Under the pieces are notes generated by a model. It was not told the origin of the DNA, ran no database searches, and was given only the letters and a program-made list of their open reading frames with translations. DNA of 64,000 nucleotides. Origin: Synergistaceae bacterium UBA1037. GTDB lineage: Bacteria > Synergistota > Synergistia > Synergistales > Synergistaceae. Positions 43,521-52,172 of this stretch are shown here, in pieces. Both the position numbers and the translations under genes were made by a program. The DNA is taken from NCBI GenBank assembly GCA_002316795.1, contig DCEE01000059.1, positions 40,749 through 104,748 of the forward strand, written 5' to 3'. Each line of letters begins with the position of its first letter. Position 1 is the first letter of the stretch.

Positions 43521-43566
43521 AAAAAAAGCGGCTTCGGCAGATATTCATCCCCAAAACCGCTTTTAT
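43521..43566 (-). terminator. Hairpin with U-run between pgk and tpiA
   Basis: On the minus strand AAAGCGG (43563-43557) and CCGCTTT (43531-43525) pair, with extra inner pairing, and are followed by a run of Ts. It lies inside the pgk-tpiA gap, so it would lower tpiA expression relative to gap and pgk. Confidence 0.65.
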
Positions 43567-43570
43567 CTTT

Positions 43571-44761
43571 TTATTCCCTGATTTCGTACGGTTCTATTCC
43601 GGGCAGTATCTTTCCTTCGAAGAACTCGAGGCTTGCTCCTCCTCCTGTGGAAACATGTGAGACCTTATCCTCTAATCCGAACCGGGCGATCGCCGCCGCG
43701 GAGTCCCCTCCCCCGACTACGGTGAAGGAACCCGTTTCCGTTGCCTTTACCAGCGCTTTGGCTACAGCCTCAGTCCCCTTTGAGAACGCGGGCATCTCAA
43801 ATACACCCATAGGTCCGTTCCAGAGAACAGTTTTGGAAGAGAGAATGACATCAGCAAAAGCCGCGGCAGTCTCCGGGCCGATGTCCAGCCCCATCTTGCC
43901 CGCGGGGATCTCCTCAGGAGCGACCAGAGTCCACGGCGAATCGGCTTTGAACTCGTCCGCTGCGATGACATCCAGCGGAAGGAGTATCTTCACACCAAGC
44001 TTTTCTGCCTCATCAAGCATCTTTGAAGCAAACTCGACCTTATCTTCCTCACAGAGTGATTTGCCGATCTCGAGCCCTTTCGCCTTGAAAAAGGTAAAGG
44101 CCATCCCTCCGCCGATAAGTATGGTGTCAACTTTTTTCAGCATGTTTTCTACGACGGCTATCTTATCGGATACCTTTGCTCCGCCCAGTATAAGCACGAA
44201 TGGCTTTTTGGGGTCGTCACAGACAGTTCCGAGCATCTCTGTCTCCTTCACGATCAGAAGTCCCGCGAATGATGGGAGCACCTCCGCGACCGCCCTTGTT
44301 GAAGAATGGGCCCTGTGAGCCGCGCTGAATGCGTCCATGACAAAGAGGTCGAAGTTCTCTGCCAGTTTTTTTGCAAAATCCATGCCGTTCTTTTCTTCTT
44401 CTGGATGGAACCTGACGTTCTCAAGAAGAAGGACCTCGTTGCCCCAGCCTGAGGTCGCTTTTTCAACGTCAGGACCAACGCACTCCGGGACAAAACGGAC
44501 ATCCCATCCGGTAATATTCGCAAGCTCCTCGCCGACAGGCTTAAGCGAGTATTTCATGTCCGCCGTCCCCTTTGGCCTGCCCAGGTGAGATATCAGAGCG
44601 ACCTTGGCTCCTGCCGCCTTAAGAGCCCTCAAAGTGGGAAGATGTGCACAGATCCTTGTAGGATCGGCAACTTTGCCGTCTTCGAGAGGTACATTGAAAT
44701 CGACCCTCACCAAAACCTTTTTTCCGGTGACGTCACCGGGCAAAAAAGTTTTCAGCCTCAT
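43571..44761 (-). CDS. pgk: Phosphoglycerate kinase
   Basis: Pgk transfers phosphate between 1,3-bisphosphoglycerate and ADP. The N-terminal signature KKVLVRVDFNVPLEDGK, SHLGRPKG, LLENVRFHPEEEKN, the KVSDKI hinge segment and the C-terminal GGGDSAAAIARFG and VSTGGGASLEFFEGK are all present. Length is 396. It begins four bases after gap, so the two are co-transcribed. Confidence 0.97.
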   Translation of the reverse strand: MRLKTFLPGDVTGKKVLVRVDFNVPLEDGKVADPTRICAHLPTLRALKAAGAKVALISHLGRPKGTADMKYSLKPVGEELANITGWDVRFVPECVGPDVEKATSGWGNEVLLLENVRFHPEEEKNGMDFAKKLAENFDLFVMDAFSAAHRAHSSTRAVAEVLPSFAGLLIVKETEMLGTVCDDPKKPFVLILGGAKVSDKIAVVENMLKKVDTILIGGGMAFTFFKAKGLEIGKSLCEEDKVEFASKMLDEAEKLGVKILLPLDVIAADEFKADSPWTLVAPEEIPAGKMGLDIGPETAAAFADVILSSKTVLWNGPMGVFEMPAFSKGTEAVAKALVKATETGSFTVVGGGDSAAAIARFGLEDKVSHVSTGGGASLEFFEGKILPGIEPYEIRE

Positions 44762-44765
44762 ATGG

Positions 44766-45785
44766 TTAAAGCCCCTTCGAGAAAATGTGCTCTGCCAGGT
44801 CTATCACTCTGTTGCTGTAAGCCCATTCGTTGTCATACCATGAGAGCACCTTTACCATTTTGTCGCCCATCACCATGGTGTGCCTCGGCGCGAAGATCGA
44901 GGAACGCGGATCACCTACGAAGTCCATTGAAACAAGGTCTTCGGGTTCATAGCCCAGGATGCCCTTCAGAGGCCCTTCGGCGTATTCCTTCATTGCCGCG
45001 TTCACATCGTCGGCGGTCACGGCCTTTTCAAGAACCACAGTGAGGTCTACGACCGAGACGTCTGGGGTCGGGACGCGCAGAGCGAAACCGTTAAGTTTAC
45101 CCTTCAGCTCGGGCATGACTTCCGAGATAGCCTTTGCGGCTCCGGTAGTCGTCGGGATGATGGAAAGCGCTGCCGCCCTTCCGCGGGAAAGAGTAGACTT
45201 CGGGAAGTCGAGTGTTACCTGATCGTTAGTATAGGAGTGGATCGTGTTCATAAGTCCCTCGACAATGCCGAACTTTTCCTGAAGGACCTTGCACACCGGA
45301 GCAAGGCAGTTCGTGGTGCAGGAGGCATTTGAGATGATATTGTGCTTTGCTGGGTCATATATACCCTCATTAACTCCCATTACTATCGTTGCATCCTGGT
45401 TTTTGGCCGGCGCCGAAATGATGACCTTTTTAGCTCCTGCCGTGATGTGAGCCTTTGCCGCATTGGCGTCTGTAAAGCGGCCTGTGCTTTCGATTACAAG
45501 GTCCACACCGAGCTCTTTCCACGGCAGTTTTGCGGGATCGGGTTCAGCCACTGCCTTTATTTTTTTGCCGTTCACTACAAGAAAGTCTCCGTCGATGGAA
45601 ACTTCGCCGGGGAAACGGCGGAAAACTGAGTCATACTTCAGGAGATATGCAAGGGATGCCGGCGGTGTGAGGTCGTTTACTGCCACGATCTCAAAGAGAT
45701 TGTCCTTTCCGTTCATGAAGAAGGAACGGAGCGAGAGACGCCCAATTCGTCCAAAACCGTTGATCGCAACCTTGTACTTTGCCAT
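44766..45785 (-). CDS. gap: Glyceraldehyde-3-phosphate dehydrogenase
   Basis: Gap oxidises glyceraldehyde 3-phosphate to 1,3-bisphosphoglycerate. The Rossmann start INGFGRIGR is at residues 8-16, the catalytic cysteine is Cys156 in SNASCTTNC, and the C-terminal [12 protein letters not shown] is intact. VAVNDLT at about 35-41 has the aspartate-like pattern often linked to NAD preference. Length is 339. AAGGAGGCAA precedes the ATG. It leads gap-pgk-tpiA. Confidence 0.97.
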   Translation of the reverse strand: MAKYKVAINGFGRIGRLSLRSFFMNGKDNLFEIVAVNDLTPPASLAYLLKYDSVFRRFPGEVSIDGDFLVVNGKKIKAVAEPDPAKLPWKELGVDLVIESTGRFTDANAAKAHITAGAKKVIISAPAKNQDATIVMGVNEGIYDPAKHNIISNASCTTNCLAPVCKVLQEKFGIVEGLMNTIHSYTNDQVTLDFPKSTLSRGRAAALSIIPTTTGAAKAISEVMPELKGKLNGFALRVPTPDVSVVDLTVVLEKAVTADDVNAAMKEYAEGPLKGILGYEPEDLVSMDFVGDPRSSIFAPRHTMVMGDKMVKVLSWYDNEWAYSNRVIDLAEHIFSKGL

Positions 45786-45809
45786 TAGAATTGCCTCCTT
45801 AAATTTTTG

Positions 45810-45826
45810 TCACAAACTATTTGTGA
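45810..45826. promoter_or_regulatory. Palindrome upstream of gap, possible operator
   Basis: TCACAAA-CTA-TTTGTGA is a perfect 7-3-7 inverted repeat about 25 bases upstream of the gap start codon, overlapped by a second small palindrome TTTGT-C-ACAAA. Its location in the leader suits a repressor of glycolytic genes. The regulator is unknown. Confidence 0.45.
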
Positions 45827-45888
45827 ATATTTGAGCATAGATTATTATTTGCTCTTAATTGATTTTGCTACCATATAGCTTTAAAGTC

Positions 45889-45907
45889 AAACGGATCTAG
45901 TCCGTTT
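45889..45907 (-). terminator. Hairpin after the debranching-enzyme gene
   Basis: AAACGGA (45889-45895) and TCCGTTT (45901-45907) pair around five bases next to the stop codon of the minus-strand gene. The tail GACTTTAA is only weakly U-rich, so termination may be partial. A TTGACT (45890-45885) overlaps it and could be the -35 of the gap promoter. Confidence 0.45.
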
Positions 45908-47880
45908 TACTCATCAAATTGCAGATTTTCGTGCAAAACTCTTAAGAGTTCTCCCAGAGCCATAGCACTGAGCACATCTCCGTGAGGCTTGTAGGGCATC
46001 ATCCCATCGAAGCACTCCGCTATACCTCCCAGGCACCTGTGTCTGAGATGTGAGTTGAAGGGCCGCATAAAGATCCATCCGAGGTCGGTCCTGGCCGGGT
46101 TGTACTTAAGGAATGCCGATATGAATTCACCAAGGAGCCACGGCCATGCCATTCCGCGGAAACGGGCCTTCATTCTCTGGTCAAGCCTTCCTTCAGACCT
46201 TCCCTTGAACTTATCCTGCCTCGGATCCAGGGTACGAAGTCCGTATGTGGTATAAAGCTCGTCCCAGCAGATCCTTATTACGCCTCTCGCCATGTCGTCC
46301 GTCAGAGGCGAGTATGGGAGCGAGACAGCAAATATCTGGTTCGGCCGGATAGCCGTGTCTTTTTCTGGGGCTGATGGGTCGATCCAGTCGTAGAGACATT
46401 TTTTGTCGGCGTACCAGAAAACCTCACGGAAGGAAGCTGCGCACTTCTCCGCCGTTTCGGCATACTTCTTCGCGGCTGCGGTGTCGCCGTCTGCCTCCGC
46501 GAACTTTTCCGAGACCTTCAGCGCGTTGTGCCAGAGAGCGTTTACCTCTACCAGGTATCCCCTTCTGTGCACGACCGTCTCTCCGCCGGCAACTGCATCC
46601 ATCCAGTGTCTCAGCGGGTCGTCTGAGTTGACTGCCAGAAGCATGTCATCTCCGCAGACAAGGTCCAGGCGGTCTATTCCCGAGAGATAGCGGTCTGTTA
46701 TTTTTCTTGCCGCGGTCCTTATCTCAGCGTGTTCGTCCTTCAGGCCCACATGCTTTGTAAACTTCTCAGCCGCGTAGACGAACCATAGCCCGTTGTCCGC
46801 TGCCTCAAATATGCATTTTCTGTCGGGTGCGATGCGTTCAGGCATCACCCAGTCGTTGTTCCTGCATATGTCAGCCCAGATCCTGAGGGCTCTTTCTGCT
46901 ATTTTTTCTCTTCCGGTGGCAAGCGCCAGTCCCGGCAGAGAGACAAAAGTATCCCTGGCTTTGAACTCAACAGAGGGATACCCTGTGTAGACAGGCGAAA
47001 CTGGGTCGTCCCTGTCATCTATCAGATGGTAGGAGGCTGCGATCATATCCTGCTCGGCACTGCTCAGTGCCGGAAGGTTGGCCTGTTCGAGAATATTTTC
47101 AAACCTCTCGGAGCACTCCTTTTCTATCGAAAGTATCTCCTCCGTGGGCATCGTCACGGGCTCGTCGGAGAGAATGACGTAGAGTACGTCTCCCTCGGAT
47201 ATTTCGCTGCTTACGTGTCCCGGAGACCACAGATGGTCGACCGACGGCATTTCGGTGATGTCATCCTGTTCGTAGATGAGATTCTCGTACCAGAGAGGTT
47301 TGGGAGTCCAGGCGCCGGACGTGACGCTGAAGTAGCTTCTGTGTCCCTTTCCCTCTACGCCGATCGAACTGTTATCCCTGGATATTATTTCAAGCTCTCC
47401 CTTGGCTGCCTCCGGACAGACCTCGGAATTGATCCTGTGAGCGAAAAGCGGGCGCAGATCAATGCGGATCTTGTCAGGCGCGGCCAGGAGTTCGTATTTG
47501 ACTATCGTACACGCTTTTCCCTGAGGCATGAAAATCGACTTTTTGAGGAGGATGCTGTGTATTACGAACAACATACTTGGAAATGGGTTGCCTTGGTATT
47601 CCTGAAGATATCTGTATCCGTCAGGATAGACGAGGTCTTTGTAGCGGTTTGTGGAAAGCTGATACTTCTTCTTTTCGTGGAAGATCGTCTCTTCGATCTT
47701 GCTGACCAGCACTGAGTGCCGGGTCTCTCCCTCCGGGCGGACAACGAGGAGTCCGTGCTCTCTTCTTGTGTTTGCTCCTATGACCGTTGAGAACCCGTAG
47801 CTCCCGCGGCCGTTGGAAACAAGAAACTCCCTGCCCGCCCCCTTATCATAGGTGTTAACGTCTGCCTTTCCCAAATACAT
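45907..47880 (-). CDS. Amylo-alpha-1,6-glucosidase (glycogen debranching enzyme family)
   Basis: These enzymes, with an N-terminal beta domain and a C-terminal (alpha/alpha)6 glucosidase, hydrolyse branch glucoses in glycogen or maltodextrins. The N-terminal domain has FLVSNGRGSYGFSTVIGANTRREHGLLV; the catalytic domain shows YPSVEFKARDTFVSLPGLAL, then PDRKCIFEAADNGLWFVYAAEKF, RRGYLVEVNALWHNALKV and RPNQIFAVSLPYSPL. Length is 657 from ATG 47880, chosen because AAGGGGG lies nine bases upstream; ATG 47889 directly abuts that site. It overlaps whiA, suggesting carbohydrate storage is expressed with the rapZ-yvcK-whiA unit. Confidence 0.9.
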   Translation of the reverse strand: MYLGKADVNTYDKGAGREFLVSNGRGSYGFSTVIGANTRREHGLLVVRPEGETRHSVLVSKIEETIFHEKKKYQLSTNRYKDLVYPDGYRYLQEYQGNPFPSMLFVIHSILLKKSIFMPQGKACTIVKYELLAAPDKIRIDLRPLFAHRINSEVCPEAAKGELEIISRDNSSIGVEGKGHRSYFSVTSGAWTPKPLWYENLIYEQDDITEMPSVDHLWSPGHVSSEISEGDVLYVILSDEPVTMPTEEILSIEKECSERFENILEQANLPALSSAEQDMIAASYHLIDDRDDPVSPVYTGYPSVEFKARDTFVSLPGLALATGREKIAERALRIWADICRNNDWVMPERIAPDRKCIFEAADNGLWFVYAAEKFTKHVGLKDEHAEIRTAARKITDRYLSGIDRLDLVCGDDMLLAVNSDDPLRHWMDAVAGGETVVHRRGYLVEVNALWHNALKVSEKFAEADGDTAAAKKYAETAEKCAASFREVFWYADKKCLYDWIDPSAPEKDTAIRPNQIFAVSLPYSPLTDDMARGVIRICWDELYTTYGLRTLDPRQDKFKGRSEGRLDQRMKARFRGMAWPWLLGEFISAFLKYNPARTDLGWIFMRPFNSHLRHRCLGGIAECFDGMMPYKPHGDVLSAMALGELLRVLHENLQFDE

Positions 47881-48763
47881 GGGCACCATCCCCCTTCAAC
47901 AGCTTATGCAATATTTTTTCGCATTTCCTCCACCTATATTCTACCGTACTTTTGCTGATAGGTCTCGGTAGATTTTGCCCGAGTTCCTTTAAGGATATGC
48001 TCGGATTTCGTTTTCGTGCAAATATAAGTTCCCTCAGTTCTTCGGGTAGTTCTTCTGTGATACCCGCCTCTTCCAGTTCATTTATCAGTTTCATCTGTCT
48101 CCCGGCCGCTTCAAGCGTTTTGTTGATATTTGCGGAATCGCAGTTTACAAGCTTGTTGGCCCTGCTTCTCATCGACCTGTAGATCGCGGTCTCCTCAAGT
48201 GCCAGGACAGTCTTTACAAAGCCCAGTCTCGAAAGGAATGTGACTATCTGCTGCTGATCCCTCAGCATAAGCTCAAGCGTACGGCTTTTTTTTCTGGCAC
48301 CGAGGCTGAAGCCGGCTGACCTCAGTATGCTCCGTATCCTCTCTGAGCTGCCGTTCCTTGCAGGCGGCCTGAGCACTAAATAATAGCCCGTCTTTGGCAT
48401 ATACAGGGCTCCGCAGGTGCCCCACATGCCCCTTACCCAGTTCCAGTTCCTCTTTTTACGGGAAGAGGCCGACACTCTTTCAAAGACCATCTCTGCAAGG
48501 CCGGCATCGAGAGAGAAGCGCATCCTGTTCTTCTGCTTCTCTCCGTATATTATCTTTATGGACCCCAATGCCTGATATTCTGATTCAGACCACAGCTTCA
48601 TAAGTTTCCTCACAGCGAAGTATCTGCCCGAGGCAAACTCATATTCCCCTCCCTTTTTCCTGCAGTTCAGTCCGTCAAGGATCCCCGCTATCTCATCTTC
48701 AACAGGGGGGACGGGCTGAAGGGAAGTCCATTCATCCCAGATCCTGTGGCTCAGGTGTTCCAT
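47855..48763 (-). CDS. whiA: WhiA-family DNA-binding protein
   Basis: WhiA combines a degenerate LAGLIDADG homing-endonuclease-like N-terminal domain with a C-terminal helix-turn-helix; in Gram-positives it controls sporulation septation or division and metabolism. The C-terminal part is diagnostic: NCDSANINKTLEAAGRQM, LPEELRELIFARKRNPSISLKELGQNL, then SKSTVEYRWRKCEKI. Length is 302. It follows yvcK by two bases. Its occurrence in an apparently diderm organism is of interest. Confidence 0.88.
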   Translation of the reverse strand: MEHLSHRIWDEWTSLQPVPPVEDEIAGILDGLNCRKKGGEYEFASGRYFAVRKLMKLWSESEYQALGSIKIIYGEKQKNRMRFSLDAGLAEMVFERVSASSRKKRNWNWVRGMWGTCGALYMPKTGYYLVLRPPARNGSSERIRSILRSAGFSLGARKKSRTLELMLRDQQQIVTFLSRLGFVKTVLALEETAIYRSMRSRANKLVNCDSANINKTLEAAGRQMKLINELEEAGITEELPEELRELIFARKRNPSISLKELGQNLPRPISKSTVEYRWRKCEKILHKLLKGDGAHVFGKGRR

Positions 48764-48765
48764 CC

Positions 48766-49890
48766 TTAAAGATCCTTCGTCTCCCGGTTCTCACGCGCCA
48801 GCCTTATTATCGTCTCTGAGAGGCTCTGCGCGTTGTGCCTCAGATACGCCCCGTTCTTTATCGTTATAAAATCACCGTAAATGACAGTGGTACCAAGCGA
48901 TTCAAGATATTTTTCCTCTTCATTCGAAAGATAGAGCGGTTCCGCTCCTATCTTACTGTACCTGTTCAAAAATTCCTCGGGTATCGGAGCCTGGTTAGCA
49001 AGAAGGTAGTCAGGGACGGTCCCGAGAACTCCGGCGACCCAGTCGACATGGGCAAGTATGTTCATGCCCTCAGTCTCTTTGGGCTGTGTGACCAGGTTTG
49101 CCACATATACGATGGGAACGGGAGATTCCTTAAGAATGTCGGAAACTTCCTTCAGCAGAAGGTTGGGAAGTACGCTGGTAAAGAGGCTTCCCGGTCCGAG
49201 CACGATAAGGTCGGCTGAATTCAGAGCCTTTTTGACTCCCTCAAGCGGTGGCGCGTTGCAGGGTTCTATCCAGAGTTTTGCAAGTTTGCTCCCGTTGTCG
49301 GATACCTCAAGTTCGCCCTTTACGGCCCTGCCGTCCTTCGTTTCGCCCTTCAGCACAACGTTCTCGGTCGTGACCGGAAGCACCTGTCCCCTTATGGCGA
49401 GCATCTTGTTCAGTTCTTCGACCGCGCGCTGGAAATCGCCCATCATTTCCGTGGTCGCCAGAAGGATGAGGTTGCCCAGATTATGTCCCTTGAGCTCTCC
49501 TCTGTCGAATCTGAAATTGAGAAGCCTGTTCAGGGAGCTGTCGTTTTCCGCGAGCGCAACTATGCAGTTCCTTATGTCTCCGGGAGGCAGCATCCCCCAC
49601 TCCTGCCTGAGGCGGCCCGAACTTCCGCCTTCGTCTGTGACTGCCACCACCGCCGTTATGTTTCTTGTGAAGCCCTTGAGGCCGGCAAGCAGGGTCGAAA
49701 GGCCGGTACCGCCCCCTATCGTGACTATTCTGGGTCCGAGGGAAAGCCTGTATTCAACGGCATTCGTCATTATCCCCTGGCGGCCTGAGGTCGTTTTGTT
49801 CTGATGTTTGCTTCTCCCCGAAAGCACATAAAATGAGAAGGCCGAAGCGGCTATCACCATTATTATGAGCAGTGCCGAATAGAAATTCAT
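48766..49890 (-). CDS. yvcK: YvcK/CofD-like protein (gluconeogenesis factor)
   Basis: YvcK proteins bind UDP-sugars and link carbon metabolism to wall synthesis and cell shape. The CofD-like fold begins at PRIVTIGGGTGLSTLLAGLK (about residue 53), with AVVAVTDEGGSSGRLR, PPGDIRNCIVAL, HNLGNLILL and VLGPGSLFTSVLPNLL. A membrane helix at residues 5-24 precedes it, an extension absent from the Bacillus protein. Length is 374. The ATG overlaps the rapZ stop (ATGA). Confidence 0.92.
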   Translation of the reverse strand: MNFYSALLIIMVIAASAFSFYVLSGRSKHQNKTTSGRQGIMTNAVEYRLSLGPRIVTIGGGTGLSTLLAGLKGFTRNITAVVAVTDEGGSSGRLRQEWGMLPPGDIRNCIVALAENDSSLNRLLNFRFDRGELKGHNLGNLILLATTEMMGDFQRAVEELNKMLAIRGQVLPVTTENVVLKGETKDGRAVKGELEVSDNGSKLAKLWIEPCNAPPLEGVKKALNSADLIVLGPGSLFTSVLPNLLLKEVSDILKESPVPIVYVANLVTQPKETEGMNILAHVDWVAGVLGTVPDYLLANQAPIPEEFLNRYSKIGAEPLYLSNEEEKYLESLGTTVIYGDFITIKNGAYLRHNAQSLSETIIRLARENRETKDL

Positions 49891-50780
49891 TGCGGCTCTC
49901 CCTTGTCGATATCCCTGTGATCTACGATCACATTGCTGCCCCTCTTTTTAAGATGGACAGCCAGCATCTCAGAGACCGCGACAGATCTGTGCCTGCCGCC
50001 TGTGCAGCCTATGGCTATGTGTATCTGCTGCTTGCCTGTGCTGCCATACACCGATGAGACAAAATCCAGCAGGTCCTCCGCCTTTTCCAGAAACAGATCC
50101 AGATTTTCAAAACCGGAAAGATATTTCTGTATCTCGTAATCCTTGCCGGAAAGCGGGTGGAGTTCGTCGATGTAATTTGGATTCGGAAGGAAACGGACAT
50201 CAAGCACGTAATCAGAATCCTGGGGGATGCCGTACTTAAAACCGAAGGAACTGAGTATCACAGAAGTTTTGCCCGAAGTCATCCCCATGACCTCCAGCAG
50301 CTTTGTCCTGAATTCGTTTGACTTGAGTCCGGTAGTGTCTATCACGATATCTGCGTTTTTCCTTATCGGGCTGAGAAGTTCCCTCTCAAGGGCAAGTCCG
50401 CCCAGTATGGTCTTGTTTTCAGAGAGCGGGTGCCTTCGCCTGGTAGTCTCAAACCTTCTGACCAGAGTCTCGTCTGTTGCCTCGACAAACAGTATCTCCA
50501 GCTTATCCACCTTTTCACGAAGCTTTGAAAGCACCTTCTCCAGGTCGTTGAGCAGCTCTTCTCCCCTTACATCGACGACCGCCGCAACACCCTTGTTTAC
50601 AGCCGACTGGTGCCCCGTGAGCACGTCAAGGAGCTGCGGAAGAAGTGTCGGAGGAAGGTTGTCTATGACATAAAAGCCCTGATCTTCGAACACATTGAGT
50701 GCGGAGGACTTGCCGCCGCCGGACATTCCTGTAATGATCACACATCTTCTGATCTTGCCTGAGGCGCAAGTACCCTTCAT
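49887..50780 (-). CDS. rapZ: RapZ/YvcJ nucleotide-binding protein
   Basis: RapZ/YvcJ proteins bind GTP or small RNAs; in E. coli RapZ directs RNase E to the GlmZ RNA controlling glucosamine-phosphate synthesis. Walker A GMSGGGKSS is at residues 18-26 from this start; IDNLPPTLLPQL, VDVR, FVEATDETLVRRFETTRRRHPL and the C-terminal IAIGCTGGRHRSV motif are present. Start ATG 50780 has GGGAGGGGATC upstream; the frame extends to 50807 but without a ribosome site. Length is 297. rapZ-yvcK-whiA is a conserved trio. Confidence 0.92.
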   Translation of the reverse strand: MKGTCASGKIRRCVIITGMSGGGKSSALNVFEDQGFYVIDNLPPTLLPQLLDVLTGHQSAVNKGVAAVVDVRGEELLNDLEKVLSKLREKVDKLEILFVEATDETLVRRFETTRRRHPLSENKTILGGLALERELLSPIRKNADIVIDTTGLKSNEFRTKLLEVMGMTSGKTSVILSSFGFKYGIPQDSDYVLDVRFLPNPNYIDELHPLSGKDYEIQKYLSGFENLDLFLEKAEDLLDFVSSVYGSTGKQQIHIAIGCTGGRHRSVAVSEMLAVHLKKRGSNVIVDHRDIDKGEPQ

Positions 50781-50859
50781 AGATCCGATCCCCTCCCGGT
50801 CGTTCAAATTATTCCGATATGTCCTTTACCCGCGGATCCTGCTCTGATCCGCAGGCGCT

Positions 50860-51681
50860 TTATTTGATGTGCGGGTGTTCTCCGCACTCGCCGTCCCATC
50901 CTGCCAGCGTTTCTACTCCGTGCCTGAGCGCCGGAACTACAGCCTCGAAGCACTGCGCCGCTCCCCTTCTGCTTCCGGGAAATGCGATCACGAGAGTTTT
51001 TCCGCATATCACAGCCAGGCTCCTTGTAAGGAAAGCCCTTTCGGTATACTTCAGCGTCTTCATCCTCATCATCTCGCCGAAGCCGGGGACTGTTTTTTCG
51101 GCTATATCCATGAGAGCTTCGGGAGTAACATCGCGCTGCGAAAGGCCGGTCCCTCCCGTAGTGAGGATCAGGTCAAAGCCCTCACCGCACCACTCCTTCA
51201 ACGTCCGGGCGATCACATTCCTTTCGTCGGGGACGATCATTTTTTTGGACACCACTCCGCCCTGGGCAGTTATAAGTCTTTCCAGTTCAGGTCCGGCTGT
51301 GTCCTCTCTCTCTCCTCTGCTTCCTTTGTCGCTTACCGTCAGGATCGCAGTCCTTATCGTCTTCCAGATGCATACGCGTGACGAAACACTCAGGAAGCCC
51401 GCCTTTACAACTTTGAAAAGGCCGGAGGCATACTCCCACCTCAGAAGCGCATCTCCGTCCCCCGCCGCCAGGAAGTCGCCTTCTCCAAGCCGGGCCCCGC
51501 CCGGAAGAACTATCGTCATCTTATCTGAGTAATGACCAGATGAGATGTCTGTTCCGGCCTCCGCATATGTTATGTTTGTCCGTACCTCGTTTACACAGCT
51601 TTCACCCGCGGAATCGGCATGGATATAACAAAGCGTGTGGTCCCCAATAAGTGACGGTGCGTAAAGTCTCAGTGCCCTCAT
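50860..51681 (-). CDS. MogA/MoaB-type molybdopterin adenylyltransferase with N-terminal extension
   Basis: The C-terminal 160 residues match MogA/MoaB: AILTVSDKGSRGEREDTAGPEL, LILTTGGTGLSQRDVTPEA, then LVIAFPGSRRGAAQCFEAVVP and the final HPHIK. This domain adenylylates molybdopterin before metal insertion. About 105 residues precede it (RTNITYAEAGTDI, GARLGEGDFLAAGDGDALLRWEY). They may be a degenerate MOSC-like beta domain, as Mog-MOSC fusions are known, but no catalytic cysteine pattern is clear. Start ATG 51681 overlaps the moaC stop (ATGA); an upstream ATG at 51708 was rejected. Confidence 0.82.
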   Translation of the reverse strand: MRALRLYAPSLIGDHTLCYIHADSAGESCVNEVRTNITYAEAGTDISSGHYSDKMTIVLPGGARLGEGDFLAAGDGDALLRWEYASGLFKVVKAGFLSVSSRVCIWKTIRTAILTVSDKGSRGEREDTAGPELERLITAQGGVVSKKMIVPDERNVIARTLKEWCGEGFDLILTTGGTGLSQRDVTPEALMDIAEKTVPGFGEMMRMKTLKYTERAFLTRSLAVICGKTLVIAFPGSRRGAAQCFEAVVPALRHGVETLAGWDGECGEHPHIK

Positions 51682-52169
51682 ACCTTGAACACCCCTTCTG
51701 CATTCCATTCCCCGCTCTTTCCGCCTGTTTTACGGATGAGCCTGATATCCCTTATGACCATTCCCTTGTCTATCCCCTTGCACATGTCGTAGAAGCAGAG
51801 AGCAGCCGCAGATACTCCTGTCAGTGCCTCCATCTCTACCCCGGTCACCTCGTTAGCAGTTGCTTCACACGTTATCCTGACTGACTTGGCGCCTTCGGCA
51901 AGCTCGCATTTCACGACTACGTTGTCGAGCCGTATCGTGTGGCAGAGCGGGATAAGTTCCGGGGTTCTCTTTGCCCCCATGATACCGGCAAGCTCGGCGA
52001 TAAGAAACGGGTCGCCCTTTTTGACGTTTCCCGAAGATACTTTTTCATATATGGCATCCGGAAGGTCTATCCATCCTTCCGCCCAGGCAGTGCGGGAAGT
52101 TACATTTTTTTTGCTTACATCCACAAGCACGGGCCTTCCGTCGCTGTCAAAATGGGTATAATCCGCCAT
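51678..52169 (-). CDS. moaC: Cyclic pyranopterin monophosphate synthase
   Basis: MoaC completes the first part of molybdenum cofactor synthesis, closing the pyran ring on the MoaA product. Signature segments are FDSDGRPVLVDVSKK, PLCHTIRLDNV and VEMEALTGVSAAALCFYDMCKGID with the conserved lysine and aspartate. Length is 163. It lies three bases after moaA in the minus-strand run. Confidence 0.95.
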   Translation of the reverse strand: MADYTHFDSDGRPVLVDVSKKNVTSRTAWAEGWIDLPDAIYEKVSSGNVKKGDPFLIAELAGIMGAKRTPELIPLCHTIRLDNVVVKCELAEGAKSVRITCEATANEVTGVEMEALTGVSAAALCFYDMCKGIDKGMVIRDIRLIRKTGGKSGEWNAEGVFKV

Positions 52170-52172
52170 TCC

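Noticed and set aside
45810-45826. Classical Rex or FNR binding site before gap
   Set aside because: The half-sites face outward (TCACAAA...TTTGTGA) instead of TTGTGA...TCACAA and the spacing is three bases, so it does not fit those regulators.
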